From: Metopolophium dirhodum
Lineage: Eukaryota; Arthropoda; Insecta; Hemiptera; Aphididae
DNA length: 64,000 bases
Assembly: GCF_019925205.1 (NCBI RefSeq)
Contig: NC_083566.1
Location: forward strand, 16,120,001-16,184,000
Direction: 5' to 3'
The position numbers and the translations under genes were made by a program. Below the pieces are notes generated by a model. It ran no database searches and was not told the DNA's origin. It saw only the letters and a list, made by a program, of their open reading frames with translations. Of this stretch, positions 46,442 through 60,174 are shown one piece after another (position 1 is the first letter of the stretch; every line of letters starts with the position of its first letter).

Positions 46442-49400
46442 GTTAAATAAAATGATTGTGGCGGATATATTATCATTAAAAATGATTCTTCATCGATCAG
46501 ATTGGGAAATCGGATAAATTGGGAATAGTCCGGTGAATCTATTGCTAGGGTCCCCTCCCCCGACATTTTAGTGTCAGTTGCGTCACTACGCTTACAAATT
46601 AAACAAATAGGTTTTTTTTTTAAATTGCAGACTTAATTTTTTTGTTAACTATTTTTTTGTTAACTACTTTTTTGTACTTTTATGTGTTTCTCTGAGTTTT
46701 AAACAAGTTATAATTTATAATAATTATGTGCGTAATAGACAAGCACCCCTCCACCGATGAACGAAATGTGCAGGGTTGTATATATATATAAATTCATATA
46801 TGAATAAAGATAACATAGTATTTTGTTTTAATTTTCTTGACGTTGTAGAAAGCTTAGGTCATGTACAATATATTATATAATAATTATATTATATTATGAT
46901 GTATCTATGGTTGAAACATAAAGAATCTCCAATAATGATATAAGTTACAACTCATTTATTGTATTTTTCTTTTGCCATAAAAAATGTTGATTGTATTTTT
47001 ATGTAAATATAAATGTAAAATATGTTGTTGTTTGTTTGAATTTCCGACGAAAAACTTGATGTAGAGGATAAAGCTTAAAAAATGAAAGTTATCAAAGACT
47101 GTATAAGTAGGTTTATCGGTGATTGTTTATAACTGTTATAATAATGTACCACCTATACAGTGTTGTACCTATAATACTTTAAGTGCGATACTCAAAAAGG
47201 ATACGGTATCCGATACCGTGGAAAATACAGATGACGCTATGGTGCCATTATTCAACTTGTAATAGGTACCTGTACTTTGGTAAAATATACGTAGCCACGT
47301 AACAATTTTTTGATGTTTGAGAAACAAAAAAAAATCGTTATTATGTCGATCGAACGTGCATTATGTGAAATACATTTGCTCCGTCGAACTTTTTTCGTAT
47401 ATATGTTTAGCATGATTGAAACACACGTTTTACGGGTGAAAAATCTAAAATTGCGAAGGTGAAATGGGTTTATTATACGCTACGAGTATATAATTTATTT
47501 TATGCGAGAGCAATAATACGTTTCGGATGTTTGCTAAGCGCGTGCTTATCGCGGTAGTATTTTTATTTTTATACAACAAAAATTCTCTGAGAAACTACAC
47601 AAATGCCTTCGATACAAATCTAGTTTAAAATAGAGTAGTCGTATTACACTCGTCGTTTGAAAGGAAAAACAAATTGTCTTCATATATGCGTGGCGCTGAA
47701 TATATACACGCATTACATATAATATGCGAGCTAGTGTGAAATCGAATATAATAATAGTATTAAGGGAAAAATATGTTCGGGTAGAAATATTGAATGGAAA
47801 AACGTACTATAAACGTAATATTTTGATATATATAGTTTATAATAAATATTATTGATTCACAAAAAATAAAATTGTTTTCAACTATACTTTATACTTATTA
47901 TTAGATTTATCGATTTTAATTCGGCATAAGTGGATTGGTGGATACCCTGCACTCTGTAGACCTTAAATTCATATTTGTTCACATCTATATTTAAGTGAGT
48001 AATTATTCGTGAGATAGAGGTTTTTTTGTACTTCAGTATTTTACTATTATAAACGTGAAAGACGTGTAGGTGTAACACAATACTTATATTATTTATTAGT
48101 TAGGTATTAGGTCTGTATAAAAAAAATGATTAAATTTATGAAATTTATAAAAACTATCTAGGTAGGTACTCGATAACTCGTCTTAACCTTTAACCATAGT
48201 CACTCTTTTTAAAAATGAGATAACTGTTTATTAAAACACTAGGTTTATAATTAAAAATGTATAATCACCTACGCATTCTACACTTAATAATTTTTTAAAT
48301 AATTAAATTTATGACAAGAACACTTGAATGATAAACCTATAGGCTCCATGGTTAAAATGTAAACCATAACTTTAGCTTAATCTACCGTTATGATAATATC
48401 GCATTAAATGTCACCTCGGTGCTATATATTTTTTTATACTGAGATATTTCACATTATTTTTAAATGTATAATACCTGTGTTGTGTTTATATGTATGGCTT
48501 ACAGAATTTTGTGGGTGAGGAAGCAGTATGTACTCTTACATCCCACAGGGTAAACCCACTTAAGCTCATTTTATATCATTGCATTGACATAAGAACAAAA
48601 TAAATTAAATTAAACAAGACATTGTTAGGTAGCCAGGTTAATATCTAAAATATATACACACCATGGTTTACAGAAAATCCTGACCATATACGAATAGGTA
48701 GGTACATATGTATTGTTGTTAACATATCATTACATTTTATGATTAATCTGGAAGTGAACTGTTATAATAATTGCGTAAAGAGTACTTGTACATAATATTA
48801 TGTTGAAGGTTAATCACGAATTTATAGACCAATGCTTTTAAATGCAATCATGCGTTATTGATATATTATTAATACACACACATAATTCATATTTTGTATG
48901 GATACTTTTTTTTTAAATTTAAAAATGTTGAGCAGACGTTAAACTTTAAACCAATTTATTTGGACACAATATTACTAATGATTAGTTATTTTTATTATAT
49001 TTATGAGGTTATCGACTAGTATTTAGTATTATATACAGTTATTAAATAGCTGTAGTTATTAATTAATATATTTTTTAAAACTATTATTACTATATAATAA
49101 TATACGCTATTATACTGGAACTGACCATCCGAAAATGTAATTTATTATTATTTTTTCACATCATATTTTTAATCATAAAATGTTTTTAAATACTGTAGCG
49201 CGCAAGGTTCCTTGCGGCCACATAACAATATTTTACAAAACACAGGTAGCCGGTAGGTACGCATATAATAATTACATATTAAATTCAAGATTAAAGTATA
49301 AATTATTATGTAAAATTATTATCGGAGAGCGTTGTTTAAATCTCAGTGGCGGAGGGCAGCTGCAGCTGATGTATAGTTAACAGAAACGTTGTAATAGGTA

Positions 49401-49807
49401 TAGATAAACACGCGTTCAATAATAGTACGAGGGGATATGGTATATTCAAAGCTCTACACCAATATCAATATGTTTAGGTATACCTATTGATAATATATTA
49501 TAATATAATATACTATGCGTTGTACGGTAATATTATTATGTGCGTGCGTATATAATATTAAACCTACAACTTAACCTGACTATTTACTATAGGGTTGTAA
49601 TAGATGGCATTTTGGAGTGGCGTTTCGAACACGAAATGTGTATATAAGGATATATTAATATATTGGTGATAGGACGAACATCGATGATCGCAATCGAGAA
49701 TCGCGTATCTAATTTGAAACTAATTTCCCGACTGAAGTCATCGTGAAACGAGGAGACTATATATGGTTGAACCACATATTATAACTATTACAATAGCCAC
49801 CCTCGAT
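46442..49807. other. AT-rich non-genic stretch
   Basis: No supported gene. It contains a direct TTTTTTTGTTAACTA duplication near 46637-46672 and a palindrome ACGGTATC-C-GATACCGT at 47203-47219. The palindrome echoes the GATACCG words at about 52900 and 56570. A mildly CpG-richer zone lies at 47330-47720. Confidence 0.5.
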
Positions 49808-50070
49808 CAAGGGTGGATCCAGAGTTAGGAAACTGTGGGTCAGGACATTTCAAGGGGCCATTTATTAAAACCAGATTAGAAATTTATACTTGTGTACTAG
49901 GTATATAAAACAAAAAAATTAATTTATACTGTATGTGTGTTTATTCGAGGATCCAAGTGTCCATCTACCCAAGAACTGAAAAGAGGCCAATTTGATCAGC
50001 AAATATTAATGTTGGTCAGCTGACCTCCTGAACCCCCCCCCCCCCCCCACCTCCCCTAAATCCACCCCTG
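49808..50070. mobile_element. hAT-like MITE with GGGGTGGATTTA ends
   Basis: Left CAAGGGTGGATCCAGAGTTA and right, inverse of CAGGGGTGGATTTAGGGGAG, form imperfect inverted repeats. The flanks CCCTCGAT (49800-49807) and CCATCGAT (50071-50078) match at 7 of 8, the hAT duplication length. It is 263 bp, with a 16-base C tract at 50033-50048 near the right end and no ORF. Confidence 0.8.
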
Positions 50071-50399
50071 CCATCGATGTAGGTAAGTATACACAGTGCA
50101 GGATTTGCCATAGGGTATATACAAATACTATACGCAAATACGCAATACACATAAGTCATACACTATTGAGATTTGTTGAAAATGTACGACTCATATAGGT
50201 CATATTGCGTCAGTCGACAGTCGATAGAGCACATTATTTTATATTCGTTTCTCTCAAATACAAAAATGTCCTCGTTATCCCGGCAGAGGTCCCATCGGTG
50301 TCTTTGATTGAAATTATGATGAGTTTGAATCACGTCTGAGTAGGTTGTCTTTGTCAACGATTTTAATTCATCGATTTTTTTTTTTTTTTTATACCTATT

Positions 50400-50790
50400 G
50401 ATTTTAAGATAAACTAGTCGTTCCGCCCGGGTGTGACCCGTGCCAAAAGTTTAGTTTTTTATAATATGTGAATTTATAAAAAATGTACATGCAATATCTC
50501 TACTAATTATAACAGTAATATAATATGTAATCAATGGCCAACCATTTAAATCAACAAAAAAATATGGGTTTTTCGTGAGTTGAAAAAAAATTCATGTGCG
50601 AGCCAATTTCTAGCTACCATAGTGGTTGAAAAAATAAGCAATAATCACTTTCTAAGTCTCAAGGAATCTATTGATATACTCGTAAGTATATAACTTTTAT
50701 TGAAAACGGTCTAGTAGTTTTTAAGTTTATTAATTAAGTACAGGCGGACAAACATCTATTTTTAATTTTTATAAATTTAGAAGATATGTG
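50400..50790 (+). repeat. Interspersed repeat with CGTTCCGCCCG head
   Basis: It opens AAACTAGTCGTTCCGCCCGG and near the other end carries AAAACGGTCTAGTAGTTTTT then ACAGGCGGACAAACA. Sequences of this form (a ...GTCGTTCCGCCCG start and a CGGTCYAGTAGTTTTTGAG tail) recur at the ends of widespread arthropod non-autonomous elements, often RTE- or Helitron-derived. I cannot choose between these classes from this copy. It is non-coding. Confidence 0.45.
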
Positions 50791-51199
50791 ATTTTCATTT
50801 TTATTTTCTACCCTTTCTTATTAACACCACGTATCAATGAAATATAAAAAATTCGACAGCCTAATATGCTCGTCGGCTTTATACCTTCAAAAAAAAAAAA
50901 AATCTTTGGGACCATCATTAGATGTACAGGATTCCCATCCATACATTTTTTTTTATTAATTTTGTTAGCATCATTTACTACATCTGGTATTATTCTGAAT
51001 TAGATAATCAGTCACATTTTTTCACGTAGTTTTGGTATTTGTTGTTTTGTGAAAAATCTGAAGTAAATGAAAATGAAATAATATACATCATCGGTTAGGT
51101 CATTTTCTTTCGGCTGATTGTTTTTTATTATATTTTCATTTTAAAGTTGTCTTTTTATAAATTATATACACCGAGTACTGCTACGTTGATATAGTTACG
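50791..51199. other. AT-rich spacer
   Basis: Nothing identifiable. Confidence 0.45.
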
Positions 51200-52050
51200 A
51201 TGATGTATTTTATAAGGGGCGGGTGGTGATTAAATAATTTTAACGAGAATCCAAGCAAACGAGATAAATCTAGTACTTTAAAAGCCGACGGCGTGGCGGT
51301 GACCGGAGGCGTCCAAGAAATTATATTGATGCGAATAATTATTGTTCGTTAAATATTCGTTTCCGGTCGTTTCGCAACAAAATATGTATTGTGTTGTCGA
51401 GGTCAAAACATATTATCTTGTTGTTGGTATAGTACGATCGTATAATCATATTATAATAGCGGACCAAATTAATAATAATCAGTCACCGCAAGAGAGACAC
51501 ACGCGCTACGGGTATTCTTCGCGATCGAAAGGGTTACGGCGGAGGGACTCGTTTATTATTATTATATTATGTCTTATCGGTTTGCCGCAAGTTTGACAAC
51601 TATTTCCGCGCCATCAAGGCCACTGCAGCCGCCCACAATGCCGACGGCAGCATAATGCGCAGCACAAACCGCCTATATCATATAATAAATGTATATACAA
51701 TATGAGACGTGTCTATACCATAATAAAATATTGTTTGTCCAACTTACCATTTCAACCGCGGTGGCGGTGGCTCATCGACCGTCTCGTAAATCGTTCAAAA
51801 ACTTTGGTTTACCCGTCAATCGGGATCGGAACGAAAATATACGCTCGTTGCACAGCGAGCTGCAGTGAACCGAAAGAATAATTCACACTCGCGCGCTCAA
51901 CTTTTTCCCAAACTTCCGTAGCCCAAACTTAACGCACAAAACGTAACGTCTTATCTCATATGCACTCTCGTTATTTTATTTATTTTAACTCAAAAAGCGA
52001 AATGTTCACAAGTATTCCGAACCGACCCTTCCGTTCCCTGCTCAAGTATT
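51200..52050. promoter_or_regulatory. CpG-rich island with splice-like signals
   Basis: GC-richer, CpG-containing DNA. On the minus strand TTGAAATG|GTAAGTTGG gives a good 5' splice site (GT at 51746-51747). An acceptor ATATAG|GC at 51673-51674 would remove a 75-base intron. Minus-strand CpG-rich sequence from about 51950 down to 51748 would then be a first exon. On the plus strand, 51592-51680 is a block with mostly C-ending codons. The two readings compete and are listed in the next entry. A promoter is inferred from composition. Confidence 0.4.
51589..51690 (+). other. Short exon-like block, strand uncertain
   Basis: On the plus strand KFDNYFRAIKATAAAHNADG then SIMRSTNRL uses mostly C-ending codons (GAC, AAC, TTC, CGC, GCC, ATC, AGC), a signature of real insect coding sequence. 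On the minus strand the same bases give FVLRIMLPSALWAAAVALMARK, a membrane-like segment with G-ending codons. If spliced as in the island above, the minus strand instead gives MAVCAAHYAAVGIVGG. No family is recognised. Transcript data would decide. Confidence 0.3.
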
Positions 52051-54312
52051 GCGTATGCATAAATAATAATACATGTATCTGCTATTCGTTATCTGAGCGC
52101 ATAGCGTTTATGATATGACTTTATAAATCAAAAGTTCGCATATATTTTATATTAATAATATTATTATATGATAATAATAGTATTGTACAATTGTGTGCTT
52201 CGTATAATAAACGTAAATGATTTTTTGTTGTACCGTATTACTTGTATTAGTAAAAAAACACATGCCCGCGAATTAAAACTTTCCATCTGATGTCTTTGGT
52301 ACAAGAATATATAACCTATAGAAATATTGTGAAACTTACCTATCCAGTCATCAAGTTATGAATATAAATTTATCTTTTATCATATCCAGGTAAAAATGGT
52401 AAAATATAAATCGAAAAATTGATTTACAGTTTACACAGTCGTTATTTCATGTATACAGATCGTCCTTATCTAGATAATTTTATTCGGATAGGAAAATTTA
52501 TTCAACAGTTTTTTTTTGTTATTATTTTACAATTTATAGGCACCAATAAGGGCGCAATTGTATTAATATACAAGCTATTATATGCCTATATAGGTATTAT
52601 CATGATTCATACTATTGGTATACTATTTTAATGATTTGACTTTCATTAATAAATTAATTGCGACTAAATGACTTATGGCCTATTATGTAAATAATTACAT
52701 GTATTGAATTGTATATTTTAAATACATAAAGAATGAGTGCCATAAACACATTAAAAAATGTATCCAACATTTTATCTAGATAAAAATGATTTTTCATCTA
52801 TATCTGAATAAAATTTAATATTTTAATTTATCTGGGCTCAACACTGAAAATTATATTGATGGTCAACGATATCGGTAGATACTGTATTGTATCGTGGAAA
52901 ATAATCGATACCGATATTCGTTTTCGAGGAATCGAATAAATGATAATATTATACTGTTTGGTCGAAAGCAGCTACATATTGAATCCTAGGTTAGTGAATA
53001 AAATGTTTATCCAATGAACGTACCTACTACTTTCATGTGGAGTGGAATTGAAATTGTGCTACTAAAAATATAAATTCCAACTATTGGCCTATATTAAATA
53101 TAGCTAAACTTTATTTGGGAAGTATAGGTTAGGTTAGGCGTGGGCTCTTTATACTAAAATCGTGCATGAGGCCCTGGTCCGGTGGACCACCCCCACCGTG
53201 GTTTTTATACGGCACTGTTTGAATCCAGAAGGTTAAATTTTCATAAATGTTGACCAAAAAAAATATACAAAACATATTTTATAGTTTACACCATCACGGG
53301 TAGTAAATAAATATGAATTGTAATATGCACCAAAATTCAAATCGATTATTCTTTCGACAGTATGTTTTATACGTTTCGATCTACAGTATACTAATATAAT
53401 ATAAGATATTGAAATAATGAAATATGAGAAGCGCTATAAACACTGAATATTCCATTTTAGATTATGAGCGATTATTTCACTATAACTTATTCATACCGTT
53501 ATACGGTATGACCGTATTGACTTTAAACCTATACCGAATAATAATATAAAAATGAAAGACATACAATATTAATATAATAATTAATAATAGAATAAAATAA
53601 GTATTATTTTTGTCAGAGTATCATCATGTTACTGATAAAAAATAAATCACTTTAGCGTATTATAATTTGTAATAATGAATTTAATTTATGGTGCTTTGGA
53701 ATATGAAATTTAAAATGTATGTTGTCATAGTAAAAAAAAAAAGTTTTAAAAAAATGTTAAGATAGAAAATGGTAAAATATATATTTTTTATAGAAAATTT
53801 TGTTTTGGACGACTTAAAATTATGTAAAATATAATATTTTCAATAGTTTTTGAAATATTGAGTGTCTTACACCAAATATATATGTTTACTTCATGTTTAC
53901 TTTTATACTATTGTATGTAGGTACGTATATGTTTCAAAATCAGCAAGAACTTTAATGAAGCCGATAATTTGAGGATGTAATAATACTTTTAAGTAAATTT
54001 ACTGTGAAATTATTCATAGGCATTCGTTTTTGGCGTAGACGACGATGATACCCAAATATGTGGTGGATATAATGAATACTCGTCTGTAAAATTGTCAGTC
54101 AAATAGTCATCAAACATTTTAAATTTAATATCGGTTGGTATATACCTAATGTTGACATCAAATCGTCAACAGAATATGAGCCTACTTCATTAGGTTAATA
54201 TAAATAAGTATTAATTTAAAAATATTAACCTAAATATATTATTAAGCCATTAGTATCCTAGTGTTTTATTATTTTATACGTTTTCCAAAATTGTGCGTTT
54301 TTGTGTATCAAA
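52051..54312. other. AT-rich non-genic stretch
   Basis: No supported gene. Near 52860-52925 ATCGGTAGATACTG and ATAATCGATACCGATATTCG suggest a decayed repeat with CGATACCG motifs. A G/C-rich scrap at 53130-53210 (GGTCCGGTGGACCACCCCCA) is unassigned. Confidence 0.45.
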
Positions 54313-54451
54313 CATTGGCGTAGAATGGAGGGGGGTGGCTATAGCCCTATCTCGTAAATTTTGTTTAGTTACAATTTTAAAATATATAATGATGTGTACC
54401 GGAAACATACTAGGATATAGCCCCCCCCCCCTTCATCACGCTACGTCTATG
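54313..54451. mobile_element. Small MITE with GGCGTAG-type ends
   Basis: Left CATTGGCGTAGAATGGAGGG and right, inverse of CATAGACGTAGCGTGATGAA, pair imperfectly, as do the GGCTATAGCC and GGATATAGCC words inside. It has the same CAGTGGCGTAG-style termini as 60175-60354, with an 11-base C tract at 54421-54431. The flanking 8-mers no longer match, suggesting an older insertion. It is 139 bp with no ORF. Confidence 0.65.
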
Positions 54452-57400
54452 GACTATAAAGACTGCAAAATGAAAACGATATCCGAATATATTATATATT
54501 ATAATTACAGTTACAGGTTTTCCAAGTTTCTGGTTATGTGATATGAATAGATTTTTTTAAATCACATACCTATGATTGTTATAGTTTTTACTTTTTAATA
54601 TTATATATTTAGACTTAGGTATAATTGAGTTATTCAAAATGTCGTTTGTACGTTTGTCTTGTTTTATTAGGTAGGCAAATCAGTAAATAGTTAATATTAT
54701 TAATACAAATAAAATGTAATGATAATAATAATTTGATTATTAAAAGCGTAAATAAATGTAACAACACGATTACGGGGATCCGACGACGTCAAATTTTGTA
54801 ATGATTACCTAATAAGGCGGCGGGTAGTTAGAAATTTCGAAAACTTATTATTGTCATTCGAGTCCTTTGAGTGTCGAGACGTCAACGAGGGTATACCAAC
54901 GAAATAATCGAATGATTGATAATAGAACACTCGATAATCGAATATGCCATGCAAGATACTAATTTTGGTGCATATTACAAACACCAAACACTAATTTTGA
55001 CTACCTACGATGGTGAAAATTATCTACATACACTTATTTTAGTGAAAATTAAAAACGCTATTTTCAGCTACCTGTGGTGGTGCAAATTACTAACTTCCAT
55101 TCAGGAGAACCTTGCGTGTCACAGGGACCAAAGGTGCAAAAGGCCACAATTGTGATCCTAGAGGTCAGTATGTGACGAAGATATAATCAGTTTTCATTAA
55201 AAATACGAAATTACGGAATACGTATACATTTTTATTTTTAATGGCGAGTCTAGTTGAAATTGGAAACTTTTGTCGATACCTATCGATATTTAAAACTATG
55301 TCGTTATTGAGTCTTCGTTCACTATAGTATTTGTATTATAATACTATCTAGTATAATATTACTATAGCCTATAGGTGAGTTTTACGTATGACATAAACGA
55401 CATAAGTATCCGTTAATTATTATACTATTTCACTGATCGTGGATAAAAGTTGTGAAGGCAGCTGCAGCTGGGACTATTGACGTGTCAGACTTTCGAGGCT
55501 AAAATAAACTAAAAAAAGCGTCAAAGTTATTCCGATACCAACTCCTTCTATGCTGCGGAAAACAACTGCAGTAGCAAAAAAAAAAAAAAACGTTTTAATT
55601 AAAATAAAACTTACGAATAGGTAGGTAGTGAAAATTATTAAATCACGTCGTTGTATCGTAAAATATTGTAGCAAAGACCGAACGGTGTTCGCGTCGTAAA
55701 TAACAGCATATTTCTATATTTCGTTACAGCATTGGATATCAATTTCATGGAGCGACACGATCTCCACAAAAATCCTTCTGAGCTCATTATACTGAGATGC
55801 AAAATCAGTCTTATATAGATTTTCCACATGTATTGGTATCAAACAATCTGTGCTTAATGTTTATAGCATATTATAATAATTTTATGCATGATGTATTGAT
55901 AACATAATGTTTATTATAGGTATAACGTACATACCTAATAATATGATATGTTTTATACAATGTATAGGTACATATTAAATTATGATATACAAAAATAAAA
56001 TATTACTATAGGTATAAGTACAATCTGTATAGGTACAACGTAAAACTACGGTACAGTGTACAAGCAATCTATAACAATAATTATTAGACAAAATATATGG
56101 ACTACGGGCTTCGAACTATAAATATTGTTCGTTATGGATTTAGGACAATGCTATGAGATACAAATTTAAAAACCATGACTTCAGACTTATCAATTTTTAA
56201 AAATTTATTTATGTATTTCTTAATAAAATTACATTAAAAAATAGTATTAATTATCAAATGACAAATACCCATTAAAAATCGTGAAAGCATCCGTTTTTGA
56301 TTTGGTAGCATGTGAAGATCGATTTTTTTGACCATAAAATATTACGTAAACATCGCGCATGCGGATAAACGTTAAAAATAGAAGCAGTTTATTATACGCT
56401 ATTATCATACGTACCTAACATACAAAGATTAACTGCGTACTTACAATGTATTATTGTTCCGACATTATGATACTGCTTACTATATTATGTTCTACGTAAC
56501 TATGAATACTACTTTGGTTGGGGAAAGTATTTTTAAATAGTGTTTTTTTCTGGTCGTATACACTGGAATGATACCGGTATCCGGTGAACACTAGCGCTGG
56601 ACAAAAGTACAAGTAATACGTATGTAAAAAATGGTGTATTGTCAAATCAAATTGAGAACGACTCCAGTATGACTCGGCCAAACGGGAAAGATCTAGAAAG
56701 TTATATATTTTAATGACATATTGACACAAAAGCACAAATCGTCTATAAACATAATATTTAAGGTCAATGACCACTAGTAAATTATTATGGGATCTTAGGG
56801 TCGTGTGATTAGACTCTGTTACAGTATTTTTGATATTACTCGATTGGTGGCGAACATTTTTAAATTTATAGGTCAGGTAATTCATTTTTTAAATTGTTCC
56901 CAACATTATGGTGGAAGGGAGGAGGTTTGACACCAGCGTTCGCTACTCCACTAAAATAGTACATTATGTCGAACAACATCTAAAAGATTGTGATACAAAT
57001 TCCTCAAAATTACATAAGTACTTACAAAATATTTGGAGTAATTTTAGACAACAATTTTCAAAAATATCTTTTTCAGTTTGACGAGTGTTGAGGAATGAGT
57101 TTTTGTAGATATATTATATCACATACGAATATACGATAAAACTTTTTCCATCATATTATATGTAATTAGTTAATATAATACACCTATCTACCAATATTCT
57201 ATATTATATTATATTTAAAAGCTAATATGGAAATCTTTGTAACGGGTTGGCTCCGAAACTACTCACCCAATTGTTATTCAGTGTTTTTTAAATGAATGTA
57301 ACGGAGTTGTTTTTAGACATACATTTAGTTCGATTGTGGTCCGATAAAGTTGCGGGAGCGAAAGGATGATAATACTAAATCTAGATGGCAAAAATACAAC

Positions 57401-57549
57401 AGTGGCTGAATCTGTTCAGCCAAAAAATGAACTAAATAATATTATATTTTTGTTTATTGTAAGGTTGATATTAGTTACAGATTAAAATAGTTATGATAGA
57501 AATTACTATTATAATTTTTTTTTGTATATTAGTTGCCATTGGTTAATCG
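54452..57549. other. AT-rich non-genic stretch
   Basis: No supported gene. The 144-codon minus frame at 56451-56885 has no motif and is considered chance. GC-richer patches at 54780-55150 and 56880-57000 are unassigned. 57240-57420 carries TTGGCTCCGAAACTACTCAC and GTTGCGGGAGCGAAAGGATG, which resemble ends of Helitron- or RTE-derived repeats. Confidence 0.45.
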
Positions 57550-60070
57550 ATCAGATCAATTACGAGCTTGTGATAATTTATGAAATGTTTTCCAAAATCT
57601 TTTTTCATGTACGATACGTTAATGTCATACGCCCTTATTTCACGTACATTAATAACTTCTTTGCATTCTAATTGTTTAAACTCGTCTAATATGGCAAATT
57701 GCATGTACAGAGACCTGATCGGAAGTTAATAAAGTTCAATGTAATTATTTTTGGTGGATCCTATTAAATCTTTTTTATTTAGACATTATCTTACCATCAG
57801 GTTTTGTTGCACTTCTCAAGGTCCCCAAATTATTAAACCATATTGAATGATGGATTTGTATAAAGCTTGATAAATAGTACGCATCATTTCAGTAGGTATA
57901 ATTTTATTTAATTTGTACATCTTAAAGACAATAGATCTTGAACGCATAACTAAATTTTTTTATATGAAAATTCCACCGTTAATGGCAGTCTATAATTAAA
58001 CCAAGATATTTTACGATATTTACTCTTTCAATTTTCTGACAGTTTTGACACTTTGTTCTAATACCATTACAAGAATGAATTTCTATATCATTGAATTCAA
58101 TAACGGGTAGACTTCTGATACTAAAAGCGACAAAAACAGTTTTATTAATATTTAAAGAAAGTTTTTTGTCATTCAGCTCATTATAAATTTTATTAAATCC
58201 TATTTCTGCTTTTTTTTTGTACAGATTCCCACGAGTAACTAGAAAAAAAGGAGACATGTATCATCTGCATACGCAACTATTAAACCATCAATATTTAAAT
58301 GACATATATGGTTTATATAATATAAAATGAACAAAATCGGCCCCAAAACGCTACCCTGAGGTACACCATAAGAGATTCGCTTTTCATTAGCGTACCGGAG
58401 CATATCGTTTATAGTTACCATTTGTTGTCTGTTATCTAGATTGCTTTTAAACCACCGCAAACTTTCCTTTGCTATGCCAAATCTAGGCAGTATTCTGATT
58501 AATTCATTGTGATCAACAGTATCAAAAGCTTTTGCTATGTCTAAGAAAATTGCAATTACCTTTTCATTATTGTCATTTTTTTTATAGATAAATTCAGTAG
58601 TCTGATATAGTGCTCCAATCATACTCTTACCGGGTTTGAAGCCAAATTGGTTTTTAGATAAGAATGCTTTGCTTTCCAAGTAGAATATAAGTCTGGTTTT
58701 AATTATTTATGAAAAATTAAAGAGTATGGATATAGGCCTATAATTTGACAATGTTTCTTTATTTCCTGATTTGAACAAAGGTTTAACAATGGCAAGTTTA
58801 AACGTATCAGGAAAATTACCACTTTTTAAACATAAATTTATTATATAGGTTAAGGGCTCAACAATAATATTGGATATGTATTTTAGGAGTTTTCCAGATA
58901 TTTTATCGGAACCAGTGGCTGTATCATCTTTGAGTTTATTTATTATATTTAATATTTCAGAGTTTTCAACTTTTTTAAGAAATATTTCATTGAAAGATTA
59001 ATTACTTGATGAGTTATTTTGTTTTTGTGAATTCTTTTTAAATTTATTCGAATTATAATTGACCAACATTAGCAAAATAGCAAGGCTGGGCAAGTTAATG
59101 ATTTGTTTTAACTCTGTTAAGTTAAGTTAATATGCACCAATAACAAAAAGTTAATTTAACTTTAGCTTAACTCGGTTAAGTTAAAAGTTAATACACACTT
59201 TTTGATAACTTTTTATTAAGTTAAAAAAAAGTTAATTTGTTTATACAACGCTAGCGTACTTAATTTTTTTCCAACCCAAAACTAAACTATAGGATATACT
59301 GTCAATACTTCATACAGTATTTCAATATAAGTTAGATTCGAAAGATATAAACTTTTAACTTTAAACAATTTACGATACATATTTTTTGACATGAAAACAA
59401 AATAGACTGAAATAGTTAAATATTATAAAATTAAAAACAAAATATATTAACAACTTATTTCTTAAAATGAAAAATTAACTCGTTAATTTCATGTTAATTA
59501 AGAAAGACATTTAGTAAGTTAACAGTTAAGTTAATGAAAAGCCAAAAGTAACTAGTTAAGTTAAAAAGTTAAAATAAAATTAACTTTTTAACTTAACTTC
59601 AACTTTTTAACTCGTTGATGCCCAACCTTGGAAAATAGTCATTAAAAGCATTTGCTGTATCAAAAGGATGCTTTTTTGGATCATAAATGTTGTCATCAGT
59701 AACTATATTTTATAAAATTTCTTCAGAGTTTTTAGTATTTTGCACTCCAATTATTTCATAAACTAAATTTCCAAGTTCGTTTGGGATCACATTGTACTTA
59801 AGAAAACTTTTTTTTATAAAAATGTATTTTTGCTTATCTAACAATTGAGTTGAATTTATTCCTGTAAGTATTATAAAATCTACGTAAATTTAGATTAGAT
59901 TGATGTTTTTTTACTTTTTTTGATAAATCAGTCCTATTGTCATCCATTCTTTTATTTTATGATTTTTTGAATTTATTTTTTTAAATCTTTATTAAATGTT
60001 TAATATTATATTCGTTTGCAGCGATCATTGTGTTGATTATCCATTTAGTGTTTTCATAAAATACGTGTAC
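57550..60070 (-). pseudogene. LINE with reverse transcriptase, split by a MITE
   Basis: Read on the minus strand from about 60070 down, the parts in order are as follows. A pre-RT region includes KEWMTIGLI and DPKKHPFDTANAFNDYF. The 59081-59630 MITE interrupts there, and the frame resumes ANVGQL. Next come SEILNIINKLKDDTATGSDK and GNFPDTFKLAIVKPLFKSGN with NYRPISIL. The RT core has motif A FLDIAKAFDTVDH, GVPQGSVLGPILF, and motif C VAYADDTCLL with the catalytic YADD (58270-58290). Thumb and post-RT segments follow (KKLSLNINKT, VKYLGLIIDCH, IYQALYKSIIQYGLIIWGP), and a C-terminal tail reaches about 57550. A stop lies between ILFNFS and IIKTRL near 58705, a poly-T frameshift near 58250, and further stops after DCH and WGP. 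No endonuclease is visible. It looks Jockey/CR1-like and is inactive, but fairly young. Confidence 0.88.
59081..59630 (-). mobile_element. hAT-like MITE 'GGCTGGGCA', copy 2
   Basis: The 550-bp inverted copy of 25974-26506 starts CAAGGCTGGGCAAGTTAATG and ends GATGCCCAACCTTG. The flanks CAAAATAG (59073-59080) and GAAAATAG (59631-59638) match at 7 of 8. It interrupts the LINE: removing the MITE with one duplication rejoins the LINE frame as NDYF-ANVGQ, so the insertion site and order of events are unambiguous. There is no ORF. Confidence 0.92.
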
Positions 60071-60174
60071 CTATTGAAGGTTTCTGAGTTCTGACTAATG
60101 GTATTGTTATTAAAATATTAGTATTTTATATAATTATTTTTAAATCAATAACTGAATAACATAACTATTTTAAC
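60071..60174. other. AT-rich spacer
   Basis: It ends in the 8-bp duplication ATTTTAAC (60167-60174). Confidence 0.5.

Noticed and set aside
56451..56885. 144-codon minus frame
   Set aside because: Tyr/His/Ser-rich, with no recognisable domain and no splice signals. It can arise by chance in 64 kb.
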